A stretch of 64,000 bases of DNA from Parasedimentitalea maritima. GTDB lineage: Bacteria; Pseudomonadota; Alphaproteobacteria; Rhodobacterales; Rhodobacteraceae. This document shows positions 43,468-53,015 of this stretch, one piece after another. The notes beneath the pieces were generated by a model. That model saw only the letters and a list, made by a program, of their open reading frames with translations. It did not search any database and was not told the DNA's origin. Every line of letters starts with the position of its first letter. Within the stretch, counting starts at the first letter, position 1. The DNA lies in the NCBI RefSeq assembly GCF_005771405.1, contig NZ_VAUA01000009.1, positions 124,001 through 188,000 on the forward strand, in the 5' to 3' direction. Position numbers and translations under genes: made by a program.

Positions 43468-44177
43468 TCTACAATGTCTCCTCTTAGAAACGCGCGTCCC
43501 TGTTTGGTCTCAGCCCCAGCAAAAAATTGGCTTGCGGGCGTGAATTCGTGGATCCGACCATGCAGCACAAAAATCACTTCATCGGCCAGACGTTGGGCTT
43601 GGCCCATATTGTGCGTCGACATGATCAACCGGGTGCCATCAGCGGCTGCAGTGGTCAAAATTTCTTCGATCTCACGGGTGGCACGGCCATCCAGTGACGC
43701 ACAGGGTTCATCCAGGAACAGTACATCTGGATTACGGATCAGTGCCCGTGCCAGTGCCAGTTTTTGCCGCTCGCCGCCGGATAACATGGTCGCCTGTTGT
43801 TTTACGGTATGACCCAGACCAACCCGCTCTGCCCAGTCTTGTGCGCGCTGTCTGGCCTCTGCCATTGTCACGCCGATCAAGCGTAGAGGATAGGCGATAT
43901 TTTCAATCACGGTGCGTCGCATCATAACGGGTGCCTGAAACACAAAACCCTGCCGTTTTTGCGCTTCGTCCTTTGGGCAAGCCCATGTCAAACTGCCGGC
44001 ATTCATCCGGGCAATACCATGTAGCATCTTAAGCAAAGTGGTTTTACCGGCTCCATTGGGACCAATGACGATGGTTACACCTTGCCCTTGCAAGGTCAGG
44101 TCAATCGGGCCAACCAATACCTTGCCCTGACGGCGCACCACGGCCTGTTTGGCTTCTAGTGGGAACATCTGCATCAC
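43464..44177 (-). CDS. tupC: TupC, tungstate ABC transporter ATPase
   Basis: ATP-binding subunit of 237 residues: Walker A GPNGAGKTT near residue 38, Q-loop GFVFQAPVMMRR, signature LSGGERQKLALARALIRNP near 130, Walker B VLFLDEPCASLD near 155. It lacks the C-terminal mop domain of ModC, as expected for TupC. The unusual PCASLD reads as in other tungstate ATPases. It overlaps both neighbours by 4 bp. Confidence 0.92.
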   Translation of the reverse strand: MMQMFPLEAKQAVVRRQGKVLVGPIDLTLQGQGVTIVIGPNGAGKTTLLKMLHGIARMNAGSLTWACPKDEAQKRQGFVFQAPVMMRRTVIENIAYPLRLIGVTMAEARQRAQDWAERVGLGHTVKQQATMLSGGERQKLALARALIRNPDVLFLDEPCASLDGRATREIEEILTTAAADGTRLIMSTHNMGQAQRLADEVIFVLHGRIHEFTPASQFFAGAETKQGRAFLRGDIVE

Positions 44178-44878
44178 CAGCGGCCCTCACTCTCGGTATG
44201 GCTCAATCGGTGGATCAAAAGGTTCACCGTCACAGCCAAAGCAATCAGAATAAACCCAAGTGCCAATGCCAGGGCAAATTCACCCTTACCAGTTTCGAGC
44301 GCGATGGCCGTCGTCAGTACGCGTGTTGCATGGTCGATATTGCCACCAACAATCATGATCGCGCCGACCTCGCCAATGGCCCGACCGAACCCGGCCAGGG
44401 CTGCCGTCAACAGTGCCCGTCGCCCATCCCAGAGCAGCGCCTGAATACGTTGGAACTGGGTAGTGTTCATCGAGATCAGCAGGTCATGATAGTCCCCCCA
44501 AAGCTCGCGCAGTGACTGATGCGCAATGGAGGCAATCAGCGGCACGATAATAATCACCTGCGCGATGATCATTGCTGTTGGGGTAAAAAGCAGTCCAAAC
44601 ACCCCAAACGGTCCTGAACGGGACAAAAACACATAAACCACAAGGCCCACCACAACTGGCGGCAACCCCATCAAGGCATTTAGCACTGCGATGGTAATCC
44701 GGCGAAGACGAAAACGGCGAACCGATAAGAAGGCTGCGAATGGAAGAGCTATGGCAGAGGCAATCAGCAGTGCCGTCAGAGTAACACGCAGGGATCGCAA
44801 ACTGATTTCAACCAGATCAGCATCCAACGTCACCAGCAGCCAAAAGGCCTGTGTCAATCCGCTCCACAAGTCAGACAT
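44174..44878 (-). CDS. tupB: TupB, tungstate ABC transporter permease
   Basis: Inner-membrane permease of 234 residues with five predicted helices. The coupling motif is ALAGFGRAIGEVGAIMIVGG near residue 172, typical of TupB/ModB (G-x3-R-x-x-GEVGA). I take the ATG at 44878 (MSDLWSGL), which matches the family length. The frame extends upstream to an ATG at 45010 with a much better ribosome site (AAGGGGAG); that would add 44 residues containing a hydrophobic stretch and three cysteines. Which start is used is uncertain. Confidence 0.88.
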   Translation of the reverse strand: MSDLWSGLTQAFWLLVTLDADLVEISLRSLRVTLTALLIASAIALPFAAFLSVRRFRLRRITIAVLNALMGLPPVVVGLVVYVFLSRSGPFGVFGLLFTPTAMIIAQVIIIVPLIASIAHQSLRELWGDYHDLLISMNTTQFQRIQALLWDGRRALLTAALAGFGRAIGEVGAIMIVGGNIDHATRVLTTAIALETGKGEFALALALGFILIALAVTVNLLIHRLSHTESEGRW

Positions 44879-44920
44879 TGCTTCCGGTTTACTCCTCATG
44901 GGCCACGGATCGCGGCAGCC

Positions 44921-44934
44921 TAACACGGATGTTA
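44921..44934 (-). promoter_or_regulatory. Candidate metal-repressor operator before tupB
   Basis: TAACA-CGGA-TGTTA: a perfect inverted repeat 43 bp before the chosen tupB start. On the minus strand it overlaps TATAAC, a -10-like hexamer. A ModE/TunR-like site would fit the operon, but half-site sequence alone does not prove it. Confidence 0.4.
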
Positions 44935-45142
44935 TAGCTTCCAAATCACAGCTAGGGACGTAGCAATAGACAAAAACGACCAACCCGCCCCAAAAGGACA
45001 GATTGGCCATTGAATATCTCCCCTTGCGTTGAAACAGGGTCAGTTTGCGCAGGGCAAGGGCACTGCGAGCGCGGATATTTAGTTGGCGAAATCATCGCCT
45101 ACTTCGCACGTTACACTGACTGTTTTGTCTCAAAGAACTGGG

Positions 45143-46096
45143 TCAAAGCTTTAAACCGCAGGCCTCGAAAGCCTCTCGTGTTCGAGCTTTTTCTTCCTCA
45201 GTCAGCTGCAACAGTGGGGACCGTACTGCGCCGCCAACCTGCCCCAACAGTTCCTGCCAGTACTTGCCGTGCGCCTGTGGCTTGCCGCCGGGTTTCGTAT
45301 CTAAGATCGCACGCCGCACCGGGTCCAGACTATCACGTATCTGACGCGCCTCAGCAAAGCGGCCCTGAAACGCCAACTGGGTGTAATCGTGCATCCGGCG
45401 ATCGTTCTTAGTCTGCAACTGATATGGTGGTGACGAGCACAAATAGAGCTTCCAATTCAATTCCTCAATGTTATCAAGCCACTCCACTTCGGACGCGGTC
45501 GAAACATGGATTTTATCCCCAACCATATGGCTAAGGCGCACATACATCTCGCGCGGAACTGAATATTTGATCGCCACAATGTTCGGCAGTTCCGCGATAC
45601 GGGCACAAAGCTCAGGGCTCATGAGGTAGCCGCTATCCGGGTGGCTCCACATGGCGATGCCAATATCAACCTGATCGCAGATCGCCTTGTAATAATTGAA
45701 CACGGTGTCATCCGGATCAGTGACAAAATGCAGCATTGGCGCGTGCACCACGATGTAATCGGCGCCGCAGTCCTGCGCATGACGGGCCAGTTCGAGCACC
45801 GTGTCGAAATTCTGATCCGAAGCCGACATGATGGTGCCTACCTGGCCGTCGCACTCCTCCACCGCAATCTCAAAATTACGTTTGCGCTCTGCCAGGCTCA
45901 TCGAAAAGAACTCACCCTGTTTTCCGGCGATAAAGAGCCCCTGAATGTCGAGATCATCTACCCAATGACGAATGTTCGACCGAAGCCCGGCTTCGTTGAA
46001 AGACCCATCGTCGTGGAACGGGTTAAGCGCTGCGGCCCAGATGCCGCGCATATGTTCGCGGGCGTGGTCTTTGGCGTCCAGTTTCGAATATTTCAT
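45143..46096 (-). CDS. Dihydrodipicolinate synthase-family lyase/aldolase
   Basis: Class I aldolase-type protein of 317 residues. The Schiff-base lysine is in NIVAIKYSVP near residue 175, and the substrate-binding segment GLFIAGKQGEFFSMSLAERK near 54 replaces the usual GTTGE by GKQGE. The catalytic tyrosine region reads YIVVHAPMLHF. These changes argue against true DapA and for another pyruvate-linked aldolase or hydratase. ATG at 46096 with AGGAG. The gene overlaps the end of the molybdenum-hydroxylase gene by 4 bp, so both probably act in one pathway; substrate unknown. Confidence 0.8.
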   Translation of the reverse strand: MKYSKLDAKDHAREHMRGIWAAALNPFHDDGSFNEAGLRSNIRHWVDDLDIQGLFIAGKQGEFFSMSLAERKRNFEIAVEECDGQVGTIMSASDQNFDTVLELARHAQDCGADYIVVHAPMLHFVTDPDDTVFNYYKAICDQVDIGIAMWSHPDSGYLMSPELCARIAELPNIVAIKYSVPREMYVRLSHMVGDKIHVSTASEVEWLDNIEELNWKLYLCSSPPYQLQTKNDRRMHDYTQLAFQGRFAEARQIRDSLDPVRRAILDTKPGGKPQAHGKYWQELLGQVGGAVRSPLLQLTEEEKARTREAFEACGLKL

Positions 46097-48222
46097 GTGG
46101 CGGCTCCTTCTTCGGCGGCCTGAATGGCACGCCACAGGGTTTGACTGGTCAATGGCATTTGCAGATCCTCAACCCCCAATGGGCATAGAGCATCAATTGC
46201 GGCGTTCAGAATTGCGGCAGGTGCCCCAATTGTCCCGGCTTCCCCCACGCCTTTGGCGCCCAGCGCATTCATTGGACTGGGTGTCTGAAAGGTATGTTGA
46301 GACAGGAGAGGCATATCACCGGCACGCGGCAGGGCGTAATCCATGAAAGAACCGGTCAACAACTGGCCATCTTCATCATAGATCACCTGCTCCATCAGCG
46401 CCTCACCCAGACCTTGGGCAAACCCACCCAGAACCTGACCCGCGACCTGCATTGGGTTGATGATACGGCCGGTGTCATCCACGGCAACTGCCCGCTCGAT
46501 CGAAGGCACTCCGGTGTCACCGTCAACAGAAAGCAAGATCATATAGGCGCCATTCCCCCATGCCTCACCTTCGTTTTCATATCTCAGGTCAGCAACCAAG
46601 GGGGCTGTTTCGCCTTGGTCCAGCCGAGTGCGGATTTCTTCGCAGGCTCTGAGCACGGCACTACCGCCAATGGCGGTACTGCGACTGGCTAAGGCTCCGA
46701 TCCCTTCAGGGCAGTTTTTGGTATCGCCGCAAATGACCGTGATCTGTTTCATCGGAATTTGCAGGGTATCTGCGGCGATCTGGGCAAAGGCGGTCTCACG
46801 CCCATGGCCCTGCGTCGAGCTTCCGCTGGCAACCAACACGCCGCCATCAGCGTTCAGCGTAACCCGCGCCGTTTCCCACCCCGTCCCCGAAGGCTCAAGA
46901 TAGAACCCGATCCCAAGCCCGACCAGCTCTCCGCTGGCGCGTCGCACATCGCGCTCTTTTAGGGCCTCATTATACCCGCCCTTGTCCATCAGCACATCCA
47001 GAACCCTGGAGTAGTCACCGGAATCAAGCACATTCCCAGTGCCAGTCCGATGCGGGAATGCACTGGCGTCCAACAGGTTCCGGCGACGAATTTCAACCGG
47101 GTCCAGCCCGGTCACAACTGCGGCTTTATCTACCAGCCTCTCAATCAGACAGTTGGCCTCAGGGCGTCCCGCACCGCGATAGATGCCGGTAGGGGCAAGA
47201 TTATGGGCCTGTGCACGGGTCGAGATTTCAAGGTTTTCGATTTGGTATCCCGCAGGCAAGATCCGTGCAGCATTCCACACCGTGGTCAGCGCCGAATTGG
47301 GTAACCAATGGCCCACTGGTCCATTTACCTCGGCCTGCAGCGCCTGAAACATTCCATCCTTGTTCACAGCCAAACGCCCGATTGTTGTGAGCCCCCGCCC
47401 ATGGGTGGCAGACAAGAACTCTTCAGATCGGGTCGCTGTCCATTTCACATCGCGTTTGTGATGGAACGCAGCCCAGACCGCAATAACATCCTCCGGATAC
47501 AACGAGGCCTTCATACCAAAGGCGCCCCCCACATGGGGGGCAATCACACGAATGCGATCAGCGTCAATTCCCAATATAACGGCAAGCGCGCTACGAGAGC
47601 GGTGCGGAGTTTGTGTCGAGTGCCAGACCGTAACCGCATCTCTATCTTGGTGATATGCCACTGCAATGGCGCGAGGTTCCATCGGCGACGGCGCAAGTCG
47701 GGGATGCAAAATTGCGGTTTCAACAATGTGGTCAGCTGCTGCCAGTCCAGCCGCAGCGTCTCCAGCGCTCCATGCCTGTTCTGCAACTAAGTCTGGTGCT
47801 ACGTCCGGCCCAGTAGCCAATGCGTCGTCGATTTCGGCATAGACAAGTTCAACCGCGTCCAGCGCCAAGGCATTGCTGGTTGCCAATATTGCTGCAACTG
47901 GTTGCCCAACCGCATGGACTTGCCCCTGAGCCAACACCGGAAACTCCGTTTGAACCGAAAGAGGAATAAGTGGGTTAACAGTCAGACGGCCCAAGTGGGC
48001 AACATCCGCACCAGTATGCACTGCCACAACCCCTTCAGCAGCCAGTGCATCTTCCGTTTCCAGCTCAGCAATATCGCCGCGCGCCTCTACGCTGCGCAAG
48101 AATGAGACATGCAGCGGGTTTTGGAGTAAAATATCGTCAGTATAGGCCCCCTGCCCAGCCACCAGAACCGCATCCTCACGGCGGATCACCCGCTGTCCGA
48201 TATGGGAGTTCTGATCCTGCAT
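46093..48222 (-). CDS. Molybdenum hydroxylase large subunit, orphan
   Basis: Xanthine dehydrogenase/CO dehydrogenase family catalytic subunit of 709 residues (CoxL is ~800). Molybdopterin-binding segments: IAPHVGGAFGMKAS near residue 230, GIYRGAGRPEANCLIER near 348, GSSTQGHGRETAFAQIA near 470, and the catalytic glutamate in GAKGVGEAGTIGAP near 665. The loop AYRCSFR of true CO dehydrogenase is replaced by GIYRGAGR, so it is not form I CoxL. No genes for the 2Fe-2S small or FAD medium subunit lie nearby, and the protein has no such domains itself. ATG at 48222; the frame begins at 48249. Confidence 0.88.
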   Translation of the reverse strand: MQDQNSHIGQRVIRREDAVLVAGQGAYTDDILLQNPLHVSFLRSVEARGDIAELETEDALAAEGVVAVHTGADVAHLGRLTVNPLIPLSVQTEFPVLAQGQVHAVGQPVAAILATSNALALDAVELVYAEIDDALATGPDVAPDLVAEQAWSAGDAAAGLAAADHIVETAILHPRLAPSPMEPRAIAVAYHQDRDAVTVWHSTQTPHRSRSALAVILGIDADRIRVIAPHVGGAFGMKASLYPEDVIAVWAAFHHKRDVKWTATRSEEFLSATHGRGLTTIGRLAVNKDGMFQALQAEVNGPVGHWLPNSALTTVWNAARILPAGYQIENLEISTRAQAHNLAPTGIYRGAGRPEANCLIERLVDKAAVVTGLDPVEIRRRNLLDASAFPHRTGTGNVLDSGDYSRVLDVLMDKGGYNEALKERDVRRASGELVGLGIGFYLEPSGTGWETARVTLNADGGVLVASGSSTQGHGRETAFAQIAADTLQIPMKQITVICGDTKNCPEGIGALASRSTAIGGSAVLRACEEIRTRLDQGETAPLVADLRYENEGEAWGNGAYMILLSVDGDTGVPSIERAVAVDDTGRIINPMQVAGQVLGGFAQGLGEALMEQVIYDEDGQLLTGSFMDYALPRAGDMPLLSQHTFQTPSPMNALGAKGVGEAGTIGAPAAILNAAIDALCPLGVEDLQMPLTSQTLWRAIQAAEEGAAT

Positions 48223-48308
48223 CCGCCTTTGGCACCCTATTGTTTCCAAAGCAGATATGACTCAGACGCAAGAGCAGTACCAAATACAAAAAACTCAAAT
48301 TGATATAA

Positions 48309-48360
48309 CTATAATGGATAGCAGTAAGCCTAGACCAAAACTATACTAACAGTCAGTTAG
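48309..48360. promoter_or_regulatory. Two short inverted repeats in the divergent region before aspartate dehydrogenase
   Basis: CTAT-AATGG-ATAG (48309-48321, fitting a T-N11-A LysR box) and CTAAC-AGTCA-GTTAG (48346-48360). They lie between the molybdenum-hydroxylase and aspartate dehydrogenase genes and may bind the LysR-type protein encoded downstream. Confidence 0.45.
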
Positions 48361-48380
48361 ACTCTTCAAAAGGCCGCCAC

Positions 48381-49175
48381 GTGAAAATTGCCCTGCTCGG
48401 AAACGGCGCTATCTCGCGCTATGTGCAACAAGCCATCCTCAAGCAAGGGCTACACATAGAAGCTTTTCTGTTGCGCCCGCAGCGAATGGACGAGGACCAC
48501 CAAAGCGTGGCGTCGGACCCTGCAATCGTCAGCTCGGTGACGGCATTACCGCAAGACATAACGCACCTGATTGACTGTGCTGGGCATCAGGGGCTGGCCG
48601 AACACGGGCCTGCAGCATTGCGCGCAGGCCTGGATGTCATCACAGTGTCAATTGGCGCTCTGGCGGACCCTGATATTTATGACGACCTTGTTTCTTCGGC
48701 AACACAAGGCGGCAGCCGGCTGCATTTAGCAAGCGGTGCCATTGGAGCGTTAGATACTCTGCGAGCCGCCCGTAGCGGGCAACTGGACAGTGTCCGCTAT
48801 ACCGGTCGCAAACCGCCGCAAGGTTGGATAGGTTCGCCCGCCGAACAAAGCCTTGATCTTCAAAGCTCGCTGCCCAGCGCCCAGACACATTTCACTGGGC
48901 CAGCCCGCGATGCCGCACTCCGTTACCCCAAGAATGCCAATGTCGCAGCAGCCGTTGCATTGGCTGGGGTTGGCTTTGACGCTACAGAGGTAGAGCTGAT
49001 CGCAGACCCCACCATTTCATCCAACATTCACGAAATATGCGCTAGCGGTGACTTTGGCTCATTTACCTTTTCAATCACTGGCAACAGCCTGCCCGACAAC
49101 CCTCGCAGTTCAGCCCTTGCCGCAATGAGTGTCGTCGCGGAAATTCTTGCCATCAACAAACCGATCAGCAGCTAG
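48381..49175 (+). CDS. nadX: Aspartate dehydrogenase (NadX-like)
   Basis: NAD(P)-dependent amino-acid dehydrogenase of 264 residues, converting L-aspartate to iminoaspartate. N-terminal Rossmann start KIALLGNGAISRYV; family segments LIDCAGHQGLAEHG near residue 54, LASGAIGALDTLRAA near 115, YTGRKPPQGWIGSP near 135 and YPKNANVAAAVALAGVGFD near 184, the last holding the catalytic His-equivalent region. Start is GTG at 48381 preceded by AAGG. It diverges from the molybdenum hydroxylase and is followed 9 bp later by the LysR gene. Could feed quinolinate/NAD synthesis, or serve aspartate breakdown. Confidence 0.85.
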   Translation: MKIALLGNGAISRYVQQAILKQGLHIEAFLLRPQRMDEDHQSVASDPAIVSSVTALPQDITHLIDCAGHQGLAEHGPAALRAGLDVITVSIGALADPDIYDDLVSSATQGGSRLHLASGAIGALDTLRAARSGQLDSVRYTGRKPPQGWIGSPAEQSLDLQSSLPSAQTHFTGPARDAALRYPKNANVAAAVALAGVGFDATEVELIADPTISSNIHEICASGDFGSFTFSITGNSLPDNPRSSALAAMSVVAEILAINKPISS

Positions 49176-49184
49176 GAGCACACT

Positions 49185-50129
49185 ATGGCCGTTCGTCATT
49201 CCCGAATTGTTGACCGTGTATTGACCCGGTTAAAGCTAAAACAGTTGCGGCTTCTGGTTGCCGTGGGCAAGCACAACAATATTCAGAACGCCGCCCGCGA
49301 ATTGAACGTATCACAGCCAGCCGCCACCAAGATGATCAAAGATCTGGAGCTGGATTTTGAAGTGCAGCTTTTTGAGCGTACCAATCGGGGCGTCATTCCG
49401 ACCCCTTATGGTGAAGCCCTGATCCGACATGGGAAACTGATATTCGCCCAGGTCTCAAACGCTGCGCAGGAATTGGACGACCTGAACGAAGGCAGCAGTG
49501 GTCGCATTGTCATTGGCACACTTCTGGCTGCGTCCCCGCAATTGCTGCCAATGGCGATAGAGAAGCTTTTGCACACGCGTCCAAGTGTTTCGATTAAAGT
49601 TGTCGAAGGCACTAATGAGGTTTTGATGCCTGCACTAAAGTCGGGTGAAATTGATCTGGTTGTTGGCCGCCTCCCTGCTCAGCGCCACCGCAGCGACTTG
49701 GAACAACTGCAGTTGTTTGACGAAAAAATATTGTTGGTGGCGCGCCACGGGCACCCCATTTGCGCCAACCCCAAGCTTAGCTTTGACGACCTAAAACCCT
49801 GGGGTTGGATCCTGCCACCGATCGAAACCACTCTGCGGCGTCAACTGGACCAGTTTTTTGTCCGGCAGGGGCAGTATGCACCCGCAGTCGCAATTGAATC
49901 AGTCTCTTACCTAACCAATCGTGCAGTCTTGCAAGCCGGTGATTTCCTCGGCCTGATGCCCGCACACGTCGCAGCACAGGATATCGCGTCGGGATTGCTG
50001 CAAGAGATACCATGGAGCCTACCTATAGACGACGGGCCTGTTGGTGTTTCATTCCGCAGCGCCGATCAGCTATCACCAGCCGCCACTGTTTTTTTACAGG
50101 CGCTCCAAGATGTGGCCGCTTCGATGTAA
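49185..50129 (+). CDS. LysR-family transcriptional regulator
   Basis: LysR-type regulator of 314 residues: winged helix (KLKQLRLLVAVGKHNNIQNA, then QPAATKMIKDLE; about residues 15-75) and a periplasmic-binding-like effector domain. Subgroup resembles GbpR/aromatic-acid regulators (FERTNRGVIPTPYGEAL). GGAG lies before the ATG. It sits 9 bp after the aspartate dehydrogenase gene and ends one base before the convergent dioxygenase gene. Likely controls the surrounding small catabolic locus. Confidence 0.9.
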   Translation: MAVRHSRIVDRVLTRLKLKQLRLLVAVGKHNNIQNAARELNVSQPAATKMIKDLELDFEVQLFERTNRGVIPTPYGEALIRHGKLIFAQVSNAAQELDDLNEGSSGRIVIGTLLAASPQLLPMAIEKLLHTRPSVSIKVVEGTNEVLMPALKSGEIDLVVGRLPAQRHRSDLEQLQLFDEKILLVARHGHPICANPKLSFDDLKPWGWILPPIETTLRRQLDQFFVRQGQYAPAVAIESVSYLTNRAVLQAGDFLGLMPAHVAAQDIASGLLQEIPWSLPIDDGPVGVSFRSADQLSPAATVFLQALQDVAASM

Positions 50130-50130
50130 C

Positions 50131-50727
<597 letters not shown>

Positions 50728-50754
50728 TCAAGGAATAAAATCGAAATCAGGTAT

Positions 50755-50769
50755 CCATTTTTTGAATGG
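50755..50769. promoter_or_regulatory. Inverted repeat upstream of the dioxygenase gene
   Basis: CCATT-TTTTG-AATGG, perfect 5-bp arms with T-N11-A spacing, 82 bp before the dioxygenase start. Candidate LysR-type site or short transcript stem. Confidence 0.35.
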
Positions 50770-50836
50770 CAAATACGGAACCTGCAATGTGAGTTCAGCT
50801 TGAGGGTAACTAATTTCAAGGCTCAAGGCTGAGCGA

Positions 50837-51979
50837 CTAAACCAACTGTCCGCACTGCCAGACCTGCTCTAGTGCCAGCGACTCGTTCAGGTGCAGAACA
50901 TCCGCCCGACATCCCTCAGCCAATCGGCCAACATGCGCTGCGTCAACCAGATCTGCCGGAACCTCACTTGCCATAGAAAATGCAGTTTCCAAGTCTACGC
51001 CACACATCTCCACCAAATTGCTCACTGCCGTTACCAGCTCCAGATGCGCTCCGGCAAGGGTGCCATCTTCCAGTGTCAGGCGGTTGCCACTTCGCCGGAT
51101 CAGACGATCATTCAACGTAAAGCAATCGATTTCGGATCCTGCCGTGGCCATTGCATCGCTGACTAGGAAAATGCGTCCCGGGCCCCGCTTTGATCGCAGT
51201 GCCAGCGCCATGCTTTCGGGGTGTACATGTATCCCGTCGGCGATCAGCCCGGCGCTCAACCCTCCCAGAGCAAGTGCGGCCCCGACAGTACCTGGCTCAC
51301 GGTTGCCGATCTGGCTTTGAGCATTGAACAGATGCGTAACACAGCGCGCGCCCGCCGCTGCTGCTGCTTCGCAAGCGTCGAAGCCTGCATTTGTATGGCC
51401 TAGCGAGACCAGAACCCCAGCTTCGTGCAGGGACGAAATCTGGTCATTTGTGACATTTTCCGGGGCAACTGTGATTTTCAGCACCGGTAATCTGGCTGCA
51501 GCGTCGAGCAACACCTCCAAATCTTCTGCGCTCATAGGGCGAATTAGCGCGGGATCATGTGCGCCCTTGCGCTCCAATGATAGATGCGGCCCTTCGAGAT
51601 GAAGCCCCAGTATGCCAGGGACACCCTCAGCCACGGCCTGCTCGACCGCCGCGATCGCACCGCGTACATGAACGGGGGTATCCGTGATCAATGTTGGCAA
51701 AATAGAGGTGGCGCCAATGCGCGCATGAGCCTCAGACATCGTGCGAAGTGTCGCCACATCATTCAACATCACCCCGCCACCGCCGTTGACCTGAAGGTCG
51801 ACAAAGCCGGGTGCCAGATATCCGCCTGCCAGTTTGATGACACAGGCCTCGGCGGGGACGTCGGCTTGCCCAACAATCCCTGCGATCTGGTGACCCTTCA
51901 GCAACAACGCGCGCCCGGCGTGAAACTGCCCCTCCTCCAGAATCCGGGCGCCAATCAGGGCCGTAAGCCGATCAGTCAT
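50837..51979 (-). CDS. nagA: NagA, N-acetylglucosamine-6-phosphate deacetylase
   Basis: Amidohydrolase of 380 residues removing acetate from GlcNAc-6-P. Metal and substrate motifs: GFVDLQVNGGGGV near residue 59, HLEGPHLS near 125 (metal Glu), SLGHTNAGFD near 190, THLFNAQSQIGNREPG near 213 and the catalytic aspartate in FLVSDAMATAG near 270. Its ATG overlaps the end of the SIS gene by 4 bp. Last gene of the leftward nag operon. Confidence 0.95.
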   Translation of the reverse strand: MTDRLTALIGARILEEGQFHAGRALLLKGHQIAGIVGQADVPAEACVIKLAGGYLAPGFVDLQVNGGGGVMLNDVATLRTMSEAHARIGATSILPTLITDTPVHVRGAIAAVEQAVAEGVPGILGLHLEGPHLSLERKGAHDPALIRPMSAEDLEVLLDAAARLPVLKITVAPENVTNDQISSLHEAGVLVSLGHTNAGFDACEAAAAAGARCVTHLFNAQSQIGNREPGTVGAALALGGLSAGLIADGIHVHPESMALALRSKRGPGRIFLVSDAMATAGSEIDCFTLNDRLIRRSGNRLTLEDGTLAGAHLELVTAVSNLVEMCGVDLETAFSMASEVPADLVDAAHVGRLAEGCRADVLHLNESLALEQVWQCGQLV

Positions 51980-53004
51980 ACCGTTTCCGTTACTTTTTTC
52001 AGATGTCTAGGCGCATCAGGATCGATCCCTCTGGACGTAGCAAAGGCTTCAACCATGGAATAGAAGGAAACAATCAGGCTCAGTGGATCGGTCAAACCAT
52101 GATCTGTGCGGATGTGATCAATACATGCCGCGCCCTGCACTCGATTGGTTGTAGCAAACACTTGTGCTCCCTTAGCGGCAATCTGATCCGAGATGTCCGC
52201 CAGCGCCCCTTCTGCCGCATCAGCGGCCGCAAACCCCAGCACCGGAAAGCCCTCACCAACGATCGAAACAGGCCCGTGCAACACTTCTGCAGAGGAATAA
52301 CTCTCGGCGTGCAGCTGACAGGTTTCTTTAAACTTCAGCGCAGCCTCATTTGACACGGCCAGCGCCTGCCCCCGCCCAAGCGTAAACAGAGATTGATGCG
52401 CGCCTATTGCTTCGCGCACTTCGGGCCAGTTGATCTGCGCCGCCGCCTCTAATTGTTTTGGGAGCGCACGAATAGCAGCCAGCAGCGCAGTATTGCGATC
52501 CCATTCAGCCATCAGCCACAAGCCGGCCACCGCCGAAGTGACAAAAGTCTTAGTGGCGGCGACGCTTAACTCAGGTCCAGCATGAATATTCAAGGTATGG
52601 GCACTGGCCTGCGCCAATGGCGATCCCGCGTCATTTGTCAGGGCTACCGTCAGCGCCCCGTCACGACCTGCATTACCGGCCATCGCAACAATATCCGGGC
52701 TTTGTCCCGACTGGGACACAGCAACGCTCAACCCCTTATTCAACTTCAGGGTGCTGTCATAAATCGACCCCACCGAAGGCCCAACAGAGGCAACGGGAAC
52801 ACCAAGGAGGATCTCAGAAACGTATTTCAAATAGGTGCAGACGTGATCCGACGACCCACGTGCCACAGTCATGACAAAGGCAGGGTCCAATCCCCGAACA
52901 GCATCAGCCACTGAGGCAATATCTGCTGCTCCCTGCGTCAAAAGCCGGTCAACTGCAGCTGGAATCTCATCAATTTCGCGACGCATTTTGGTACTTTGTG
53001 TCAT
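51976..53004 (-). CDS. nagB-II: SIS-domain glucosamine-6-phosphate deaminase (NagB-II type)
   Basis: Protein of 342 residues with two SIS domains resembling the isomerase half of GlmS but without the glutaminase half, as in NagB-II and AgaS. TVARGSSDHVCTYLKY near residue 46, SQSGQSPDIV near 93 and AATKTFVTS near 148 form the sugar-phosphate site; LGRGQALAVSNEAALKFKE near 208 and EVLHGPVSIV near 240 are the second-domain hallmarks. Converts glucosamine-6-P to fructose-6-P plus ammonia (inference from context; no classical NagB here). Confidence 0.9.
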   Translation of the reverse strand: MTQSTKMRREIDEIPAAVDRLLTQGAADIASVADAVRGLDPAFVMTVARGSSDHVCTYLKYVSEILLGVPVASVGPSVGSIYDSTLKLNKGLSVAVSQSGQSPDIVAMAGNAGRDGALTVALTNDAGSPLAQASAHTLNIHAGPELSVAATKTFVTSAVAGLWLMAEWDRNTALLAAIRALPKQLEAAAQINWPEVREAIGAHQSLFTLGRGQALAVSNEAALKFKETCQLHAESYSSAEVLHGPVSIVGEGFPVLGFAAADAAEGALADISDQIAAKGAQVFATTNRVQGAACIDHIRTDHGLTDPLSLIVSFYSMVEAFATSRGIDPDAPRHLKKVTETV

Positions 53005-53015
53005 AGTGTCAGCTC

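Noticed and set aside
44879-45142. Molybdenum/tungsten cofactor riboswitch before the tup operon
   Set aside because: The segment does not show the conserved Moco-riboswitch core as I know it; only a short inverted repeat is visible.
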